Shown here: piece by piece, positions 16,911 through 26,273 of the stretch
Layout of the letters: each line of letters starts with the position of its first letter
Position numbering within the stretch: the stretch's first letter is position 1
Origin: Salinibacter grassmerensis
Lineage (GTDB): Bacteria > Bacteroidota > Rhodothermia > Rhodothermales > Salinibacteraceae
DNA length: 64,000 nucleotides
Direction: 5' to 3'
Assembly: GCF_947077765.1 (NCBI RefSeq)
Contig: NZ_CAMTTF010000002.1
Location: 496,001 to 560,000, forward strand
Notes under the pieces: generated by a model
What the model was told of the DNA's origin: nothing
Database searches by the model: none
The model's input: the letters and a program-made list of their open reading frames with translations, nothing else
Translations under genes and position numbers: made by a program

Positions 16911-19900
16911 ATGAAGCGACTGATACCAAGCGTTGTTTTTGGCCTCGCTCTCTTGCTCCTTCCGGGGCTGGCGCGAGCCCAGCAGGGCACTGTCACAGGA
17001 ACAATTACGGAGGCGGAAACAGGCAATCCCCTGCCCGGAGCCACTGTCCAGGTTCAGGCCGAGGGCACAGGTACCGCTAGTGGCTCTGACGGCCAGTACC
17101 GTATCCCCGGTGTTCCGGCTGGAGAGCAGACCATCCGGGTGACCTTCGTCGGATACCAGGCGCAGGAACGCTCCGTGAATGTGCCGGACGGAGGTACCGT
17201 TCGGGTGAATTTCCAACTCCAGGCGGGTCAGGCTGAACTTGATGAGGTCGTCGTGACGGGAGTTTCGCAGGGGACCGAGACCGCAAAGCTGGGGTTTTCC
17301 GTCGAAAAGGTTGACGGTGAAGATCTAAATCGGGTGCCGAGCACTGACCCTGCGAACGCACTCCGTGGACGAATATCAGGAGCTGAAATTGTTCGGCCTT
17401 CCGGAGAGCCTGGATCTTCTCCGAATATCCGGCTCCGCGGCACGACAACCCTTCAGGGGTCACAGTCGCCACTCATCGTGGTAGATGGCGCGATCACGCA
17501 GGGGTCCCTGGAAGACATTGACATGCAGAACGTAGAGTCGATAGAGGTCATCAAGGGGGCCGCGGCCGCCTCACTTTACGGGTCGCTTGCTGCTAACGGA
17601 GTAGTTCAGATTATCACCAAGCAGGGAAGCGGAGACGTTGGGGATACACGCGTTACGGTTCGGAGCGAACTGGGAACGAACCAGCTTGCCAACAAAGTCC
17701 CTACTGCAGACCACCACCGTCGGCAAGGCGCATATCGCCCGTTGGCATCGGAGAGCTCCACCTGTGATTTCAATCCGTGCGGCGCGAATCCGCTGGCCGA
17801 AGACGGTGTGATCGATAATGATTATCAGGGGGATACCTTCGATAACCAGGAGCGACTCTTCGGGGGCAATACGTTCTCGACGAACTACGTTGAACTGGCC
17901 TCTACCCAAGAGAATCTGCGGTATACTCTCTCTTTCGAAAACCTTCAGCAGGGAGGAATCGTCAAGGAGGTTGACAACTACACACGTCGAAACTTTCGGG
18001 TGAACCTCGGAAACGACATTCGAGAGTGGGCAACCGTGCAACTCTCGGGGCTCTACTCCAGGCGAAACGGGCCTGACGTGACGGAGCAGGGGCAGGGTGG
18101 GAATCCCTTCTACAGTACCCTTATTGCACCTGATGACCTCAACCTGTCGGCACCTCCGCCTGACTCGGCCAACATCGACGCAAAGTATAATCCCTTTACC
18201 AATTCCGGAAATGCCGGAAACCCGCTGTACGAACTGGCCACGAACAACGACGAACTTGATGAGGAGCGCCTGTTCGGAAATGTTCGTCTCAATCTGGAGC
18301 CGACGGACTGGCTAACAGTAAATGGCCAGTTCAGCTACGACCGTGAGGAAAATGACTTCAATACGTTCACGGCGGCGGGAACGCAGCCCGCTTCCCCGAC
18401 GGGAACGCCCAGCACGGGTTCTATCTTTGAGTCGGACGGCTTTGAACGCCTCTACATCGCCGAAGGGAGCTTTACGCTGGAAGAAGAGGTGGCCAACCTC
18501 AGGGCTCAATTCACCGGCCGATACAACTACGAGAACAGGGAAGGGAGAAACATAAGTAGCTTCGGCGAAAACTTTCAGGCCCGCGGAGTACCTCAGTTTG
18601 GGAACACGGATCCGGAGAACCTCAGCGTGAACTCAAGCGAGTTTACCGTGAAGGCTGAAAACCAGATTGGAAACCTCGTCCTGGACTACGACGACACCTA
18701 CATCCTGGATGGTGTCCTGAGACGAGAGGGCGTTTCGCTGTTCGGAGCCAAAGACAGATACAAGACATACTTCCGAGTCGCGGGAACCTATCGCCTCACG
18801 CAGGACCTTGATATTCCGAGTGTCGGTCAGCTCAAGCTCCGAGGGTCCTACGGGACATCAGGCCAGCGCCCGCCCTTCTCGGCACAGTACGAGACGTTCA
18901 ATGTGACATCAGCGGGAATCAACAAGCAGCAGCTCGGAAACGAAGATCTGCAGCCCTCCACCGTCTTCGAGACCGCGGTTGGAATAGACGTTGCCTTTCT
19001 TGAGCGCTTTAACTTCAGTGGCACGTTTTCCGATCAGAGCGCGGAAGACCAAGTACTTTCCGTACCGCTGTCATCTGCACTCGGATTTACTTCTCAGTTC
19101 CAGAACGCCGGAACCGTCGAGTCTACTACATGGGAGTTCAGTCTGGGTGGACGCGCATACCAAGGAGACAGCTTCACAGCTGATTTCAATCTGACCTGGG
19201 ACCGTACCCGGCAGGAGGTAACGGAACTCAATCGCTCAACCTTCATCCGGAGCGCCGGATCGGCGGCCTCAATCTACCGGATTGGAGAGGGCATCAGCTT
19301 GGGGTCTATCTTCACGAACAAGATTGCCCGTTCGGTCGATCAGGTTAACTTTGACGAGAATGGTGAGGTTATCGGACGGCAGGGCCCTGATGGAAATGCG
19401 CTTACGGAAGATGACCTCACGATCAACGACCAAGGGTTCGTTATCGTGGACGGAACGCAGTACACTTCCAACGAGGCTCCAGTCTTCATCCGAGAAGACA
19501 ACGGAAATAAGAAGACGTTGAAGACTGGAAATGCCATCCCGGACTTTAGCATGGGACTGAGCACGACCCTCAGCTACGACAACTTCACCCTTTATGCACT
19601 GGCCGACTGGCAGCAAGGGGGAGACGTCTACAACTATACCCGACAGCTGCTCACCTTCAACGAACAGAGCGCTCTCGTCGACCAGGCCGATAGGCCTGAG
19701 GGGCAGCGTCACACCTTCGGGTACTTCGAAAGTGGGGTCTACAATACTTCAAACCCGTCCGCTTTCTGGGTCGAAGATGGAAGCTACCTAAAGATCCGAG
19801 AGATTTCTCTGTCCTATAGGATTGGCACAGGTCTTCTGCAACGAGCAGGCATCGGAAATGTGCTCCAGGGTGCAGAAATTTCTCTCTCTGGGCGAAATCT

Positions 19901-20042
19901 CTTCACGTTTACCGATTACACGGGGTACGACCCAGAGGTGTCGGTGCAAGGGGGAGACAACCAGCCCACTAACTTCCGGGTCGATGACTACGCATACCCC
20001 AACTTTCGAACATACACTGCCCAGGTTGAGCTGACGTTTTAA
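16911..20042 (+). CDS. SusC/RagA-type TonB-linked outer membrane receptor, locus 2
   Basis: A 1043 aa receptor with signal peptide, CarboxypepD_reg-like domain (about 25-105), plug (about 115-235; PLIVVDGAITQG, VIKGAAAASLYGSLAANGVVQI) and beta-barrel ending in AQVELTF. The terminal Phe is the usual outer-membrane assembly signal. Its first 26 codons and leader are nearly base-identical to locus 1. The CarboxypepD domain is still similar, but plug and barrel have diverged, so it should bind another substrate. It has two Cys in an extracellular-type segment (STCDFNPCGANP). Partner SusD2 lies 105 bp downstream. Confidence 0.94.
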   Translation: MKRLIPSVVFGLALLLLPGLARAQQGTVTGTITEAETGNPLPGATVQVQAEGTGTASGSDGQYRIPGVPAGEQTIRVTFVGYQAQERSVNVPDGGTVRVNFQLQAGQAELDEVVVTGVSQGTETAKLGFSVEKVDGEDLNRVPSTDPANALRGRISGAEIVRPSGEPGSSPNIRLRGTTTLQGSQSPLIVVDGAITQGSLEDIDMQNVESIEVIKGAAAASLYGSLAANGVVQIITKQGSGDVGDTRVTVRSELGTNQLANKVPTADHHRRQGAYRPLASESSTCDFNPCGANPLAEDGVIDNDYQGDTFDNQERLFGGNTFSTNYVELASTQENLRYTLSFENLQQGGIVKEVDNYTRRNFRVNLGNDIREWATVQLSGLYSRRNGPDVTEQGQGGNPFYSTLIAPDDLNLSAPPPDSANIDAKYNPFTNSGNAGNPLYELATNNDELDEERLFGNVRLNLEPTDWLTVNGQFSYDREENDFNTFTAAGTQPASPTGTPSTGSIFESDGFERLYIAEGSFTLEEEVANLRAQFTGRYNYENREGRNISSFGENFQARGVPQFGNTDPENLSVNSSEFTVKAENQIGNLVLDYDDTYILDGVLRREGVSLFGAKDRYKTYFRVAGTYRLTQDLDIPSVGQLKLRGSYGTSGQRPPFSAQYETFNVTSAGINKQQLGNEDLQPSTVFETAVGIDVAFLERFNFSGTFSDQSAEDQVLSVPLSSALGFTSQFQNAGTVESTTWEFSLGGRAYQGDSFTADFNLTWDRTRQEVTELNRSTFIRSAGSAASIYRIGEGISLGSIFTNKIARSVDQVNFDENGEVIGRQGPDGNALTEDDLTINDQGFVIVDGTQYTSNEAPVFIREDNGNKKTLKTGNAIPDFSMGLSTTLSYDNFTLYALADWQQGGDVYNYTRQLLTFNEQSALVDQADRPEGQRHTFGYFESGVYNTSNPSAFWVEDGSYLKIREISLSYRIGTGLLQRAGIGNVLQGAEISLSGRNLFTFTDYTGYDPEVSVQGGDNQPTNFRVDDYAYPNFRTYTAQVELTF

Positions 20043-20061
20043 GCCCTCCTTCTTCCTTGCA

Positions 20062-20088
20062 GGGCTGGCGGGCATGATCCGCCAGCCC
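20062..20088 (+). other. Intercistronic stem-loop, susC2-susD2
   Basis: Perfect 10-bp stem GGGCTGGCGG / CCGCCAGCCC with a 7-nt loop and no T-run, between receptor and SusD partner. Confidence 0.6.
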
Positions 20089-20147
20089 CTGAAGGGAAAA
20101 GCGCACGGTATCTCGGTATATTCTGTACCTGCACAACTCCAAACGCT

Positions 20148-21962
20148 ATGATAAATCGACAGTTACGAAGAATCGTATTCCCCTTGCTCTTCCTCGCAGG
20201 AGCGGTGTTTCTTGTCTCCTGCGACGGAGTGGCGGACCTGGACGTTGAGAACAAAAATGCTCCTGACCGTGAGCAGGCGGTCACAGATCCCGGAGATGTT
20301 CAGTCGATTCTTCAAGGAGCCTACCGAAGCTTTTACGTAGGAATATACAGTTCGGGTAACTTCCCGGGTCCTCACTTGGACATGATGGGTGGGGCAGTCA
20401 CCACGACGAACGCTTTCGATGAATTTATTAGCTTCTCTGTCAAGCCGATGGGGCAGGTTCAAAACACCAGCGGATACTCCGGTGCTGGTGTCATGGAGGT
20501 TCCATGGAATAACCTCAACGCAGCCCTCTCCTCATCAAACGATGTGCTTACCTCAATCGAGGTGGACGATCTCGAGATTACTATCGACGGCAACGACCAG
20601 ACAGCGCGGACTCGCGCGGGAGCGTACCTGGTTCGGGGGCTCTCCCACGGATACATTGCCAATCTCTTCAACCAGGGATACGTCCAGACCTTGGATTTTC
20701 CCCAGAACGCGAGCCAGCCAGCATTGAGTGGATACGGGACAGTTGTAGACCAGGCCATCAGTGACCTGCAACAAGCCCGAACGATCGCCGAAAACAATTC
20801 CTTTGACCTTGCCGGATTGCTTCCCTGGCAGTCTCCCCCCTCCTCACCGCAGGTGGCGAGCATTGCAAACACCATGTCTGCGCGTTTTCTGGTCCAAAAT
20901 AGCCGTACTCTCGACGAAAACACCAGCAGCACGATCGGTGGGTCTGAAGAGTACGGGTGGAATGACGTTTTGGGCTGGACCCAGAATGGCATCGATGAGG
21001 ACATTGATCTGCAGCTTTCTACAAATCCATACGAAGATAGTTACGCGGGCCTGAGTACCGTTGTAAACTGGTATTACCGGGCTGACCATCGCATTATCAA
21101 CCTCATGGACCCAGACTACCCGGCCCGCTACCCGGTAGGCCGGGCCGAGGCCGCTGAGGCGATCCCTTCCTCTGAGAACCTGGGCTCCCCCCCAGCAGAC
21201 GATCGAATCTGTGAAGAGCCGAAATCACTGGATACGGACGGTGGCTTTGGCCATATCGACGGCGCTGGCCGAAAACCTGAAGGGTGCTTTTACATCTACA
21301 CCAATGACTTTCAGGCCGGGTTTGACGCAGGGAGAGATGCGTCCTCGTTCAGTACCTACTTCTGGGCGCCGCAGTGGGCAACCACTATCGGCAATGAGAC
21401 GCCGTACGGAGGAGGCCCGAGGCCCCTCTTTTTGGTGAACGAAAATCGCACCCTTCAGGCCGAAGCGGAGATTCGAGCTCCAAATGGAGGTGGAGTCTCT
21501 GCGGCCGAGGCAATTATTAACGATGGAAGCCGCACCAATATCGGAGGGCTTCCTGACCTCAACGGCTCCACCGAGAATGAGGCCCTAAGGGCGATCTACT
21601 ACGAGCGAGCCGTGCAACTGCAGCGCACCGTGCCTGCGCTGGCCTGGACGGACCTGCGACGGCGGGATGCGCTTTTCGAGGGCACCCCCAAGCACCTCCC
21701 CGTTCCTGCGGAGGAGCTTAACACCGTCCAGCGTGACCTGTACACCTTCGGTGGAGGCGGGAATGCAGGCCAACCGGGGACTGCATCTGGCGAGTCGGCC
21801 TGGTGCACTGGTGACAATCCGCTTGTCGGCAACACGGTCCCCTCCTCTGGATGCGATCCCTCCGGATACAGCGCTCCTGCGGCATCAAACAGCAGCCTAG
21901 ACGGTTCCAAGGGCGTGGAGAGTTCTTCATCACGCTCATCTGCACGCACACCACAGCAGTAG
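20148..21962 (+). CDS. SusD/RagB-type outer membrane lipoprotein, locus 2
   Basis: A 604 aa lipoprotein (lipobox LVSC near residue 25, then DGVADLDVENKNAPD), the substrate-binding partner of the receptor at 16911-20042. SusD features include VENKNAPDREQAVTDPGDVQSILQGAYR, a helical repeat region (ARTRAGAYLVRGLSHGYIANLFNQGY) and late family motifs (EALRAIYYERAVQLQRT, LAWTDLRRRDALFEGTPKHLPVPAEEL). Four Cys occur in the second half (RICEEP, EGCFY, SAWCTG, SGCDP), possibly two disulfides. The tail after about residue 560 is Ser-rich and low complexity. It is longer than SusD1 and not closely similar to it. Confidence 0.92.
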   Translation: MINRQLRRIVFPLLFLAGAVFLVSCDGVADLDVENKNAPDREQAVTDPGDVQSILQGAYRSFYVGIYSSGNFPGPHLDMMGGAVTTTNAFDEFISFSVKPMGQVQNTSGYSGAGVMEVPWNNLNAALSSSNDVLTSIEVDDLEITIDGNDQTARTRAGAYLVRGLSHGYIANLFNQGYVQTLDFPQNASQPALSGYGTVVDQAISDLQQARTIAENNSFDLAGLLPWQSPPSSPQVASIANTMSARFLVQNSRTLDENTSSTIGGSEEYGWNDVLGWTQNGIDEDIDLQLSTNPYEDSYAGLSTVVNWYYRADHRIINLMDPDYPARYPVGRAEAAEAIPSSENLGSPPADDRICEEPKSLDTDGGFGHIDGAGRKPEGCFYIYTNDFQAGFDAGRDASSFSTYFWAPQWATTIGNETPYGGGPRPLFLVNENRTLQAEAEIRAPNGGGVSAAEAIINDGSRTNIGGLPDLNGSTENEALRAIYYERAVQLQRTVPALAWTDLRRRDALFEGTPKHLPVPAEELNTVQRDLYTFGGGGNAGQPGTASGESAWCTGDNPLVGNTVPSSGCDPSGYSAPAASNSSLDGSKGVESSSSRSSARTPQQ

Positions 21963-21997
21963 GCCTTTTCTAATCCTTCCGATTAGGTCTTTCCATG

Positions 21998-22030
21998 GCC
22001 GGAGCCCATGCAGGGCTCCGGCTATTTTTA
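21998..22030 (+). terminator. Rho-independent terminator of susCD locus 2
   Basis: Perfect stem GCCGGAGCCC / GGGCTCCGGC with a 5-nt loop followed by TATTTTTA, 36 bp after susD2. Confidence 0.88.
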
Positions 22031-22822
22031 TTTCCTAGAAAACAGTTTTCGGTCCAATCGACCCATCGGGCGCGTTTTCTCTCAGCGCAACGGACTAGGG
22101 AAGAAAAGGGAATGGTCTCCTCTGAGACTGTCGGTCGTGCAAGTGTCCTTGTGACGAGCTCCTGCAGGTGGTAATCTGAGCGACAATGACGTCCGTCCTG
22201 AAACCCTGTGTGTGTCTCTGTTCGTTGGAGTCGCTGCATCCGGACAGCCTGAAGAAACCGTCTGCGACCTAGTCATCCCTGAGGCTAGGTTTTTATTCTG
22301 CAGAGTACGAACGTCCTCCTCACTGTTCTCGATACGGACGTTCGATGGCGATCACTACCGCCATCCAGGGATGCCACGACCACCAAGACCAAGTCCCCTT
22401 GGTGGGGCATCATCGCTTCTCTGTCCGCTTCGCTGCGTTCAGCATGCACGAAGCGCCCCTTTTGTCTTATCTAGCGAGATCTGCGTCCCAGAATTGTCCA
22501 CATCCTGAAGTAACATAAATCCGGAGAGTTCTGCGTGGAAGAAGGGAAACAACACTGCGGTGAGTCCTTCGCCGGTAGGCTGATGGATAAGCACTTGAAT
22601 CTTGAACCTGAGGCCTGCTCCTAAACAATTGTTAAAAGCCCTATCTTCTCCCAGACGTTCTCTCGATCATGCCGAGTGGGCTGGCAGAACGGAAGCGGCA
22701 ACGAACTGGCCACGTCAGGACGACAAAATACTGAAAGTTCTGTTGTTCAAATAACTGGCCTGCTGCTTCCCTTTTTAAGCAGGGCGAAAGGACTACAGGT
22801 GTTTTCTAAGAATGGGGTCCCG
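22031..22822. other. Gene-free region with one strong hairpin
   Basis: No supported gene. A bulged hairpin at 22370-22411 (GATGCC...CCACCAAG / CTTGGTGGGGCATC) stands out but has no T-run. The rest looks like decayed sequence. Confidence 0.4.
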
Positions 22823-23251
22823 CTAATCATTCTCCTCTTCTGGATCGTCCTCTTTCGCCTGGTGGCGGGTAATAACGTAAATGGCTCCTTCCTCGTGTCC
22901 GAGTCCATGTCGGCTCAGTGCCTTATCGGCCTCCAAGCGGTTAACCCGCTGGACGCGGGACAGAGATATGCTGGAGAGGGCGGAAGACCCTTCCCCATAC
23001 CGTTGACCATCCACGTACACTACGAATCCCTTCCTTCGTGTACCGCGGGCGTACGAGTTGTAGTCGCGGTCGGATTGGTGAAGCCAACTCGGCCGATGTT
23101 GCTGAATTAGTCTGAAGGCAGTGCGGGCAGAGCTTCCGTGGATTTCCTGGATCCCGATCTGAGATCGGGTCGTATTCCGTGTCGTCCCACTGGCGGTACA
23201 CCCAAGAAGAGTGACGACAGTCAAGACGAAAAAGGGGAGAGACAATCGCAT
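22823..23251 (-). CDS. Small lipoprotein with TonB-plug-like domain
   Basis: A 142 aa protein with a lipoprotein signal (VLTVVTLLGC, Cys18). The C-terminal part, about residues 75-130, reads like an isolated TonB-receptor plug segment: GFVVYVDGQRYGEGSSAL, then an ISLSRVQRVNRLEADKALSRHG stretch and EEGAIYVITRH, comparable to the plug pattern with vDG, v-r-i--l and GaI-v-T. There is no barrel. It is the only intact-looking gene in the 4 kb decayed stretch between loci 2 and 3, and the only leftward gene in that block. The role is unknown, perhaps interaction with SusD-like proteins. The plug resemblance is moderate evidence. Confidence 0.6.
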   Translation of the reverse strand: MRLSLPFFVLTVVTLLGCTASGTTRNTTRSQIGIQEIHGSSARTAFRLIQQHRPSWLHQSDRDYNSYARGTRRKGFVVYVDGQRYGEGSSALSSISLSRVQRVNRLEADKALSRHGLGHEEGAIYVITRHQAKEDDPEEEND

Positions 23252-23904
23252 AGCGATTGGAGATTGGGTACACCCTCGGCGTAATCGTGGCGACAGCGGG
23301 ACCGGAAACTGTTCTTGATGTGTAGGGGACCTAAACTTTCCCTGGCCGACTGATAGGAACTCTCCCTCACGCCTCCTGAACTCGACGAATTCAAGTGAGT
23401 TGTGGCCGATATTACCTAAATTCAGGTCCTGATGCTGATTTCCGTTTTTTCCTAGGCGGAAGCATTAATAAAAGTCCAGTAATCGATCATCGACGCCACT
23501 CGTGGCAAGAGCGTAAAGTATGCAAAATTTTTCATCTTAGATCCGATAATGCAAGCGTTTTCGGCGAGGCAAGTTTCATCTCTTTGTCAGCTCCGCACGT
23601 AAATTAACATGCGAGCGTATGAGGACAGACATATGTTCGTAATCATTCCCTCGTGTCCAGATCCGAACTGACTTACAATCGTTTCTCCCGTGCACACAGG
23701 TTTTTTCTCCCTCTTTGAACAGTTGAACCTTAGAGCATTCGTCCTTCTTCGATCAGTCTCAAGGTTCGATGTATGATCGATCTAGGTGGTTGACAGTAAA
23801 GTCCGACCCAGCCGCGAGCAGTTTGAGGAAGTTACCCCGAATGAAATTTGCAAACTTCCGTTCAGCTTCAATGCAAGGAGGAGCTACCGATAGCAGATAT
23901 ATCC
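23252..23904. other. Gene-free region upstream of the MGMT relic
   Basis: No gene recognised. AT content is higher than in the flanking loci. It probably contains the promoter of the leftward lipoprotein. Confidence 0.4.
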
Positions 23905-24216
23905 GCCTCTTGTCTCGTCAAATTTGGAAGGTCGCCGCGGAGATTCCGAAGGGAAGTGTTGCCGCAACAGGTGAGGTTTCCGACCCTTCTCCACACCGAA
24001 GAGTTTTCCAGAGTATCTGCCGGGCGGTGAAAGACGCGGTGAGAGCCTCGGCCCCCCCGTCACCGTGCTGGCGGTCTATGATACGGTATCGATGGGCGGG
24101 CCCTATCTCGAAACGCTCCACGTTACAAAGAAGCAGGTACGCAGTGAAGGAGATACGTTCGTCACACTAGGTCAATTCTGCCGAGCACAACTAGCAGCTC
24201 GGCGAAACGAAGTGGA
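23905..24216 (+). pseudogene. Decayed MGMT-family gene (module copy 3)
   Basis: The translated segments IWKVAAEIPKGSVAATGEVSD and KDAVR match WAVVEEIPVGRVTTYGDIAEH and KDAVG of the intact gene at 8565-8903. After a frameshift, the region around 24090-24216 matches the HFEAPHVMEERLRSEGVTFV part and ends in GGCGAAACGAAGTGGAGTGCACGA, like the end of copy 2. The PCHRV site is not preserved. This is the most degraded of the three copies. Confidence 0.7.
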
Positions 24217-24299
24217 GTGCACGAGACACCAGTTTAGCATCTTGCTACTGCACTATTCTTAATCACCGCGCTGTGTTTGGTCGACCAAGCTGCGTCTGA

Positions 24300-25090
24300 T
24301 AATTATTGTCTGAGGTATTTCTCGACGAACGCCCACGGCAACACGGCTGTGGAGCTTTTGCCCTGGAGTGGATCGCTTTCTTTTCGTATTGGATTATTAG
24401 GCGTCGCCGCTCCTTGAGGTGACCAACACAGTGTTCGACGGTATTTCGGTCACGGTACTTTTGGTCATCACACGTCGGCCGGCGCCGAAGGCCGTCTCGG
24501 ATGTTTCGGCGAGCAGGAATGCCGGCCCCGATGTCTTCGTCGGCGAGCCAGCGTCGGACTCAGGCCGCATCGTACCCGCGGTCGCCAGCGGAAGGCCCTG
24601 CTGGCCGACAGGCAGATGAACCGTGGTGAAGACCCCACCTCACAGAACCGACAAGTTCGTACCCAGGAGCGGGTCCTGTGCCTTCGTCTCGCCAAGTTCG
24701 AGTTCCTTCTTATCGTCGTTCGGACCGCCTGCGGCGGAGGATTGCGCTACGCGCATCCAACTGTCTCCAGTCGATGTGCCCTTCAGAATCGAGTTCACCC
24801 TGTAGATGACGTACGGTCGAATCAAGGGGCCGCCAGTGGCCCAGCGGTGAAACCGGTCGCACACCGTCTTCCGATTGCCCCTGCCGCTCAGGAGCATCCC
24901 GCCGGGGAGCCCTAGAGCGCTCTGGTCCAGAAGAATACCGCACGTGACCTTCCGGTGGTGGTCGCACAGACAGCCGCGGCTCCCCACTTCCGGCAGCAGG
25001 CATTCGATATGCTCGTACTGCCGATATGCTCATACTGCTTATCGGTGAGCTGATAGCGGCGTCGAAGCATGATAGAACGCCCTATTTGGT
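24300..25090 (-). mobile_element. IS5-type transposase remnant
   Basis: On the minus strand, fragments in shifting frames line up with an IS5-family (IS427-like) DDE transposase. In order they are the start MLRRRYQLTDKQYEHI, then CDHHRKVTCGILLDQ, then RGNRKTVCDRFHRW, then ELDSEGHIDW, then TTVHLPVGQQGLPLA, and finally TVEHCVGHLKERRRLIIQYEKKA near 24400. Several frameshifts and a short local duplication near 25015-25035 mean it is inactive. Terminal inverted repeats could not be fixed with confidence, so the ends are approximate. Confidence 0.75.
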
Positions 25091-25903
25091 CCCAAAGCCT
25101 ATGCAAACCGTTCATGCAGCTTTTTCATCAGACAGTGCCTTACAAACACGGATCGGACGCATGCTCGGACGCGCGGAAGGCCTGCTTCGGACGTACTCCT
25201 ATCAGTGTGTTCGCGAAGAAGTCTGGGGACAAGTAAGCCGGCTGTGCGAGAATACTACATGCCTGGACCACACGATTCGGTATATGCGCTCCAGCGGGCC
25301 GTGACATCGACGGTGAAGGTGGTTCATTATCCACTCGGTATGAGATTGAACGGATCCCGGATCCGAGTGGAAGAGAAAGAGAGAGGGCCTTCCCGACTTC
25401 CGGCGATCCGAGAAGAACTCTACGCCCTCTCCCTAACGCGCACTTATCGCATAAAGGCAAGTCCGCACGAACGGACCTGAGTGTCGTGCTATTCGGATAC
25501 CTGCCCTTGGCCTCCGAGGAATGTGCGCCAAAATAGACTTCATATTTGAGAATAGAATAGCGGAGTGATGATCCCGAAGCACGAATTTGGAGGCCCAAAC
25601 GTACTGATGGCTGGTGTGGATGGGAAAGTCCCATGACGAGTTCAATCAGAAGGCCTGGAGAGTACTCCGCCTCTCAACATTCTACCCACGGCGACTGCCA
25701 CTGTAGTATTGCTAAAAAGGACCGCTAAAAGTTTTGCATTAGGTGGTGTCAGGGTCCGTGTACTGGTTCCTCCACCTCAGTTTGCTTGTTCTTACCCTCC
25801 GACGATATTCGGGCCGGTGCATGATCCAGGCAGGACGATGCTCAGACATTCCAGAAGAGTCACCCAGGAGTCCAGGTAGATTTTCCATGGACGGGCCGAA
25901 ACG
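25091..25903 (+). other. Decayed spacer and leader of module copy 3
   Basis: No supported gene. The last 280 bases match the pre-box, box and leader of copies 1 and 2 with many substitutions. Confidence 0.5.
25674..25702 (+). promoter_or_regulatory. Decayed susC upstream box (copy 3)
   Basis: TCAACATTCT aligns with TTGACATTCT, but the second half-site 21 bp downstream is largely lost (CTGCCACT). It is 230 bp before the dead susC start, the same spacing as in the living copies. Confidence 0.5.
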
Positions 25904-25990
25904 ACGTAGCGACTGATGCCAAGCGCTGTGTCTGGTCTCGTCCCCTTGCTCCCTCCGGAGCCGGCGTGGGGGCATCAAGGGACGACCCTA
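25904..25990 (+). pseudogene. Relic of a susC 5' end
   Basis: The sequence CGACTGATGCCAAGCG and what follows match the first codons of susC1/susC2 (CGACTGATACCAAGCG...) through the signal peptide. The ATG is ACG and codon 2 is a stop (TAG), and similarity ends after about 85 bases. A third receptor of this family once started here, or the head module was copied without the rest. Confidence 0.75.
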
Positions 25991-26076
25991 GAAAGCCCTT
26001 AGCCTTCAGCGGGAAATTAATTCACGCTTTCGGTCTGTAACCATTGTTACGGCATGATTTGCAAATTGGGAATCTC

Positions 26077-26109
26077 TTGACATTCTGACTCAAGGGGCTC
26101 ACATTGGGT
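26077..26109 (+). promoter_or_regulatory. susC upstream box, locus 3
   Basis: TTGACATTCT and ACATTGGGT are conserved with the boxes of loci 1 and 2 at exactly the same spacing (half-sites 21 bp apart), although the bases between them differ. It lies 197 bp before the susC3 ATG. Confidence 0.55.
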
Positions 26110-26273
26110 AGCGTAATCCTGAGGTCACACGCTCTACGAGGAATCTTCGCCTGAAAACGGTGAGAACGTAGCAGGGGGAACTGTCCCAAACGACGTGGTG
26201 AGAAAAGTGATACCCCTGCTATTTCTGGTTGACCCTTGCGCACTCCGCTGTTCATCCATCCCCAAGCCGACTT

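Larger units (their letters stand above)
15957..17020 (+). repeat. Repeated head module, copy 2
   Basis: The same order of landmarks as in copy 1: MGMT 3' half, spacer, 38-bp box, leader and susC 5' end. The 38-bp box is identical to that of copy 1, and the first codons of susC are almost base-identical. Confidence 0.8.
23905..25990 (+). repeat. Repeated head module, copy 3 (decayed, interrupted by IS remnant)
   Basis: MGMT relic (23905-24216), IS5-type remnant (about 24300-25090), a block at 25622-25690 matching the pre-box and box of copy 2, then leader and a dead susC start at 25904. Removing about 0.9 kb for the IS gives an MGMT-to-box distance similar to copies 1 and 2. Confidence 0.65.

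Noticed and set aside
22370-22411. Strong hairpin as a terminator or attachment site
   Set aside because: No T-run, no gene leading into it and no second copy; kept only as a structural remark.
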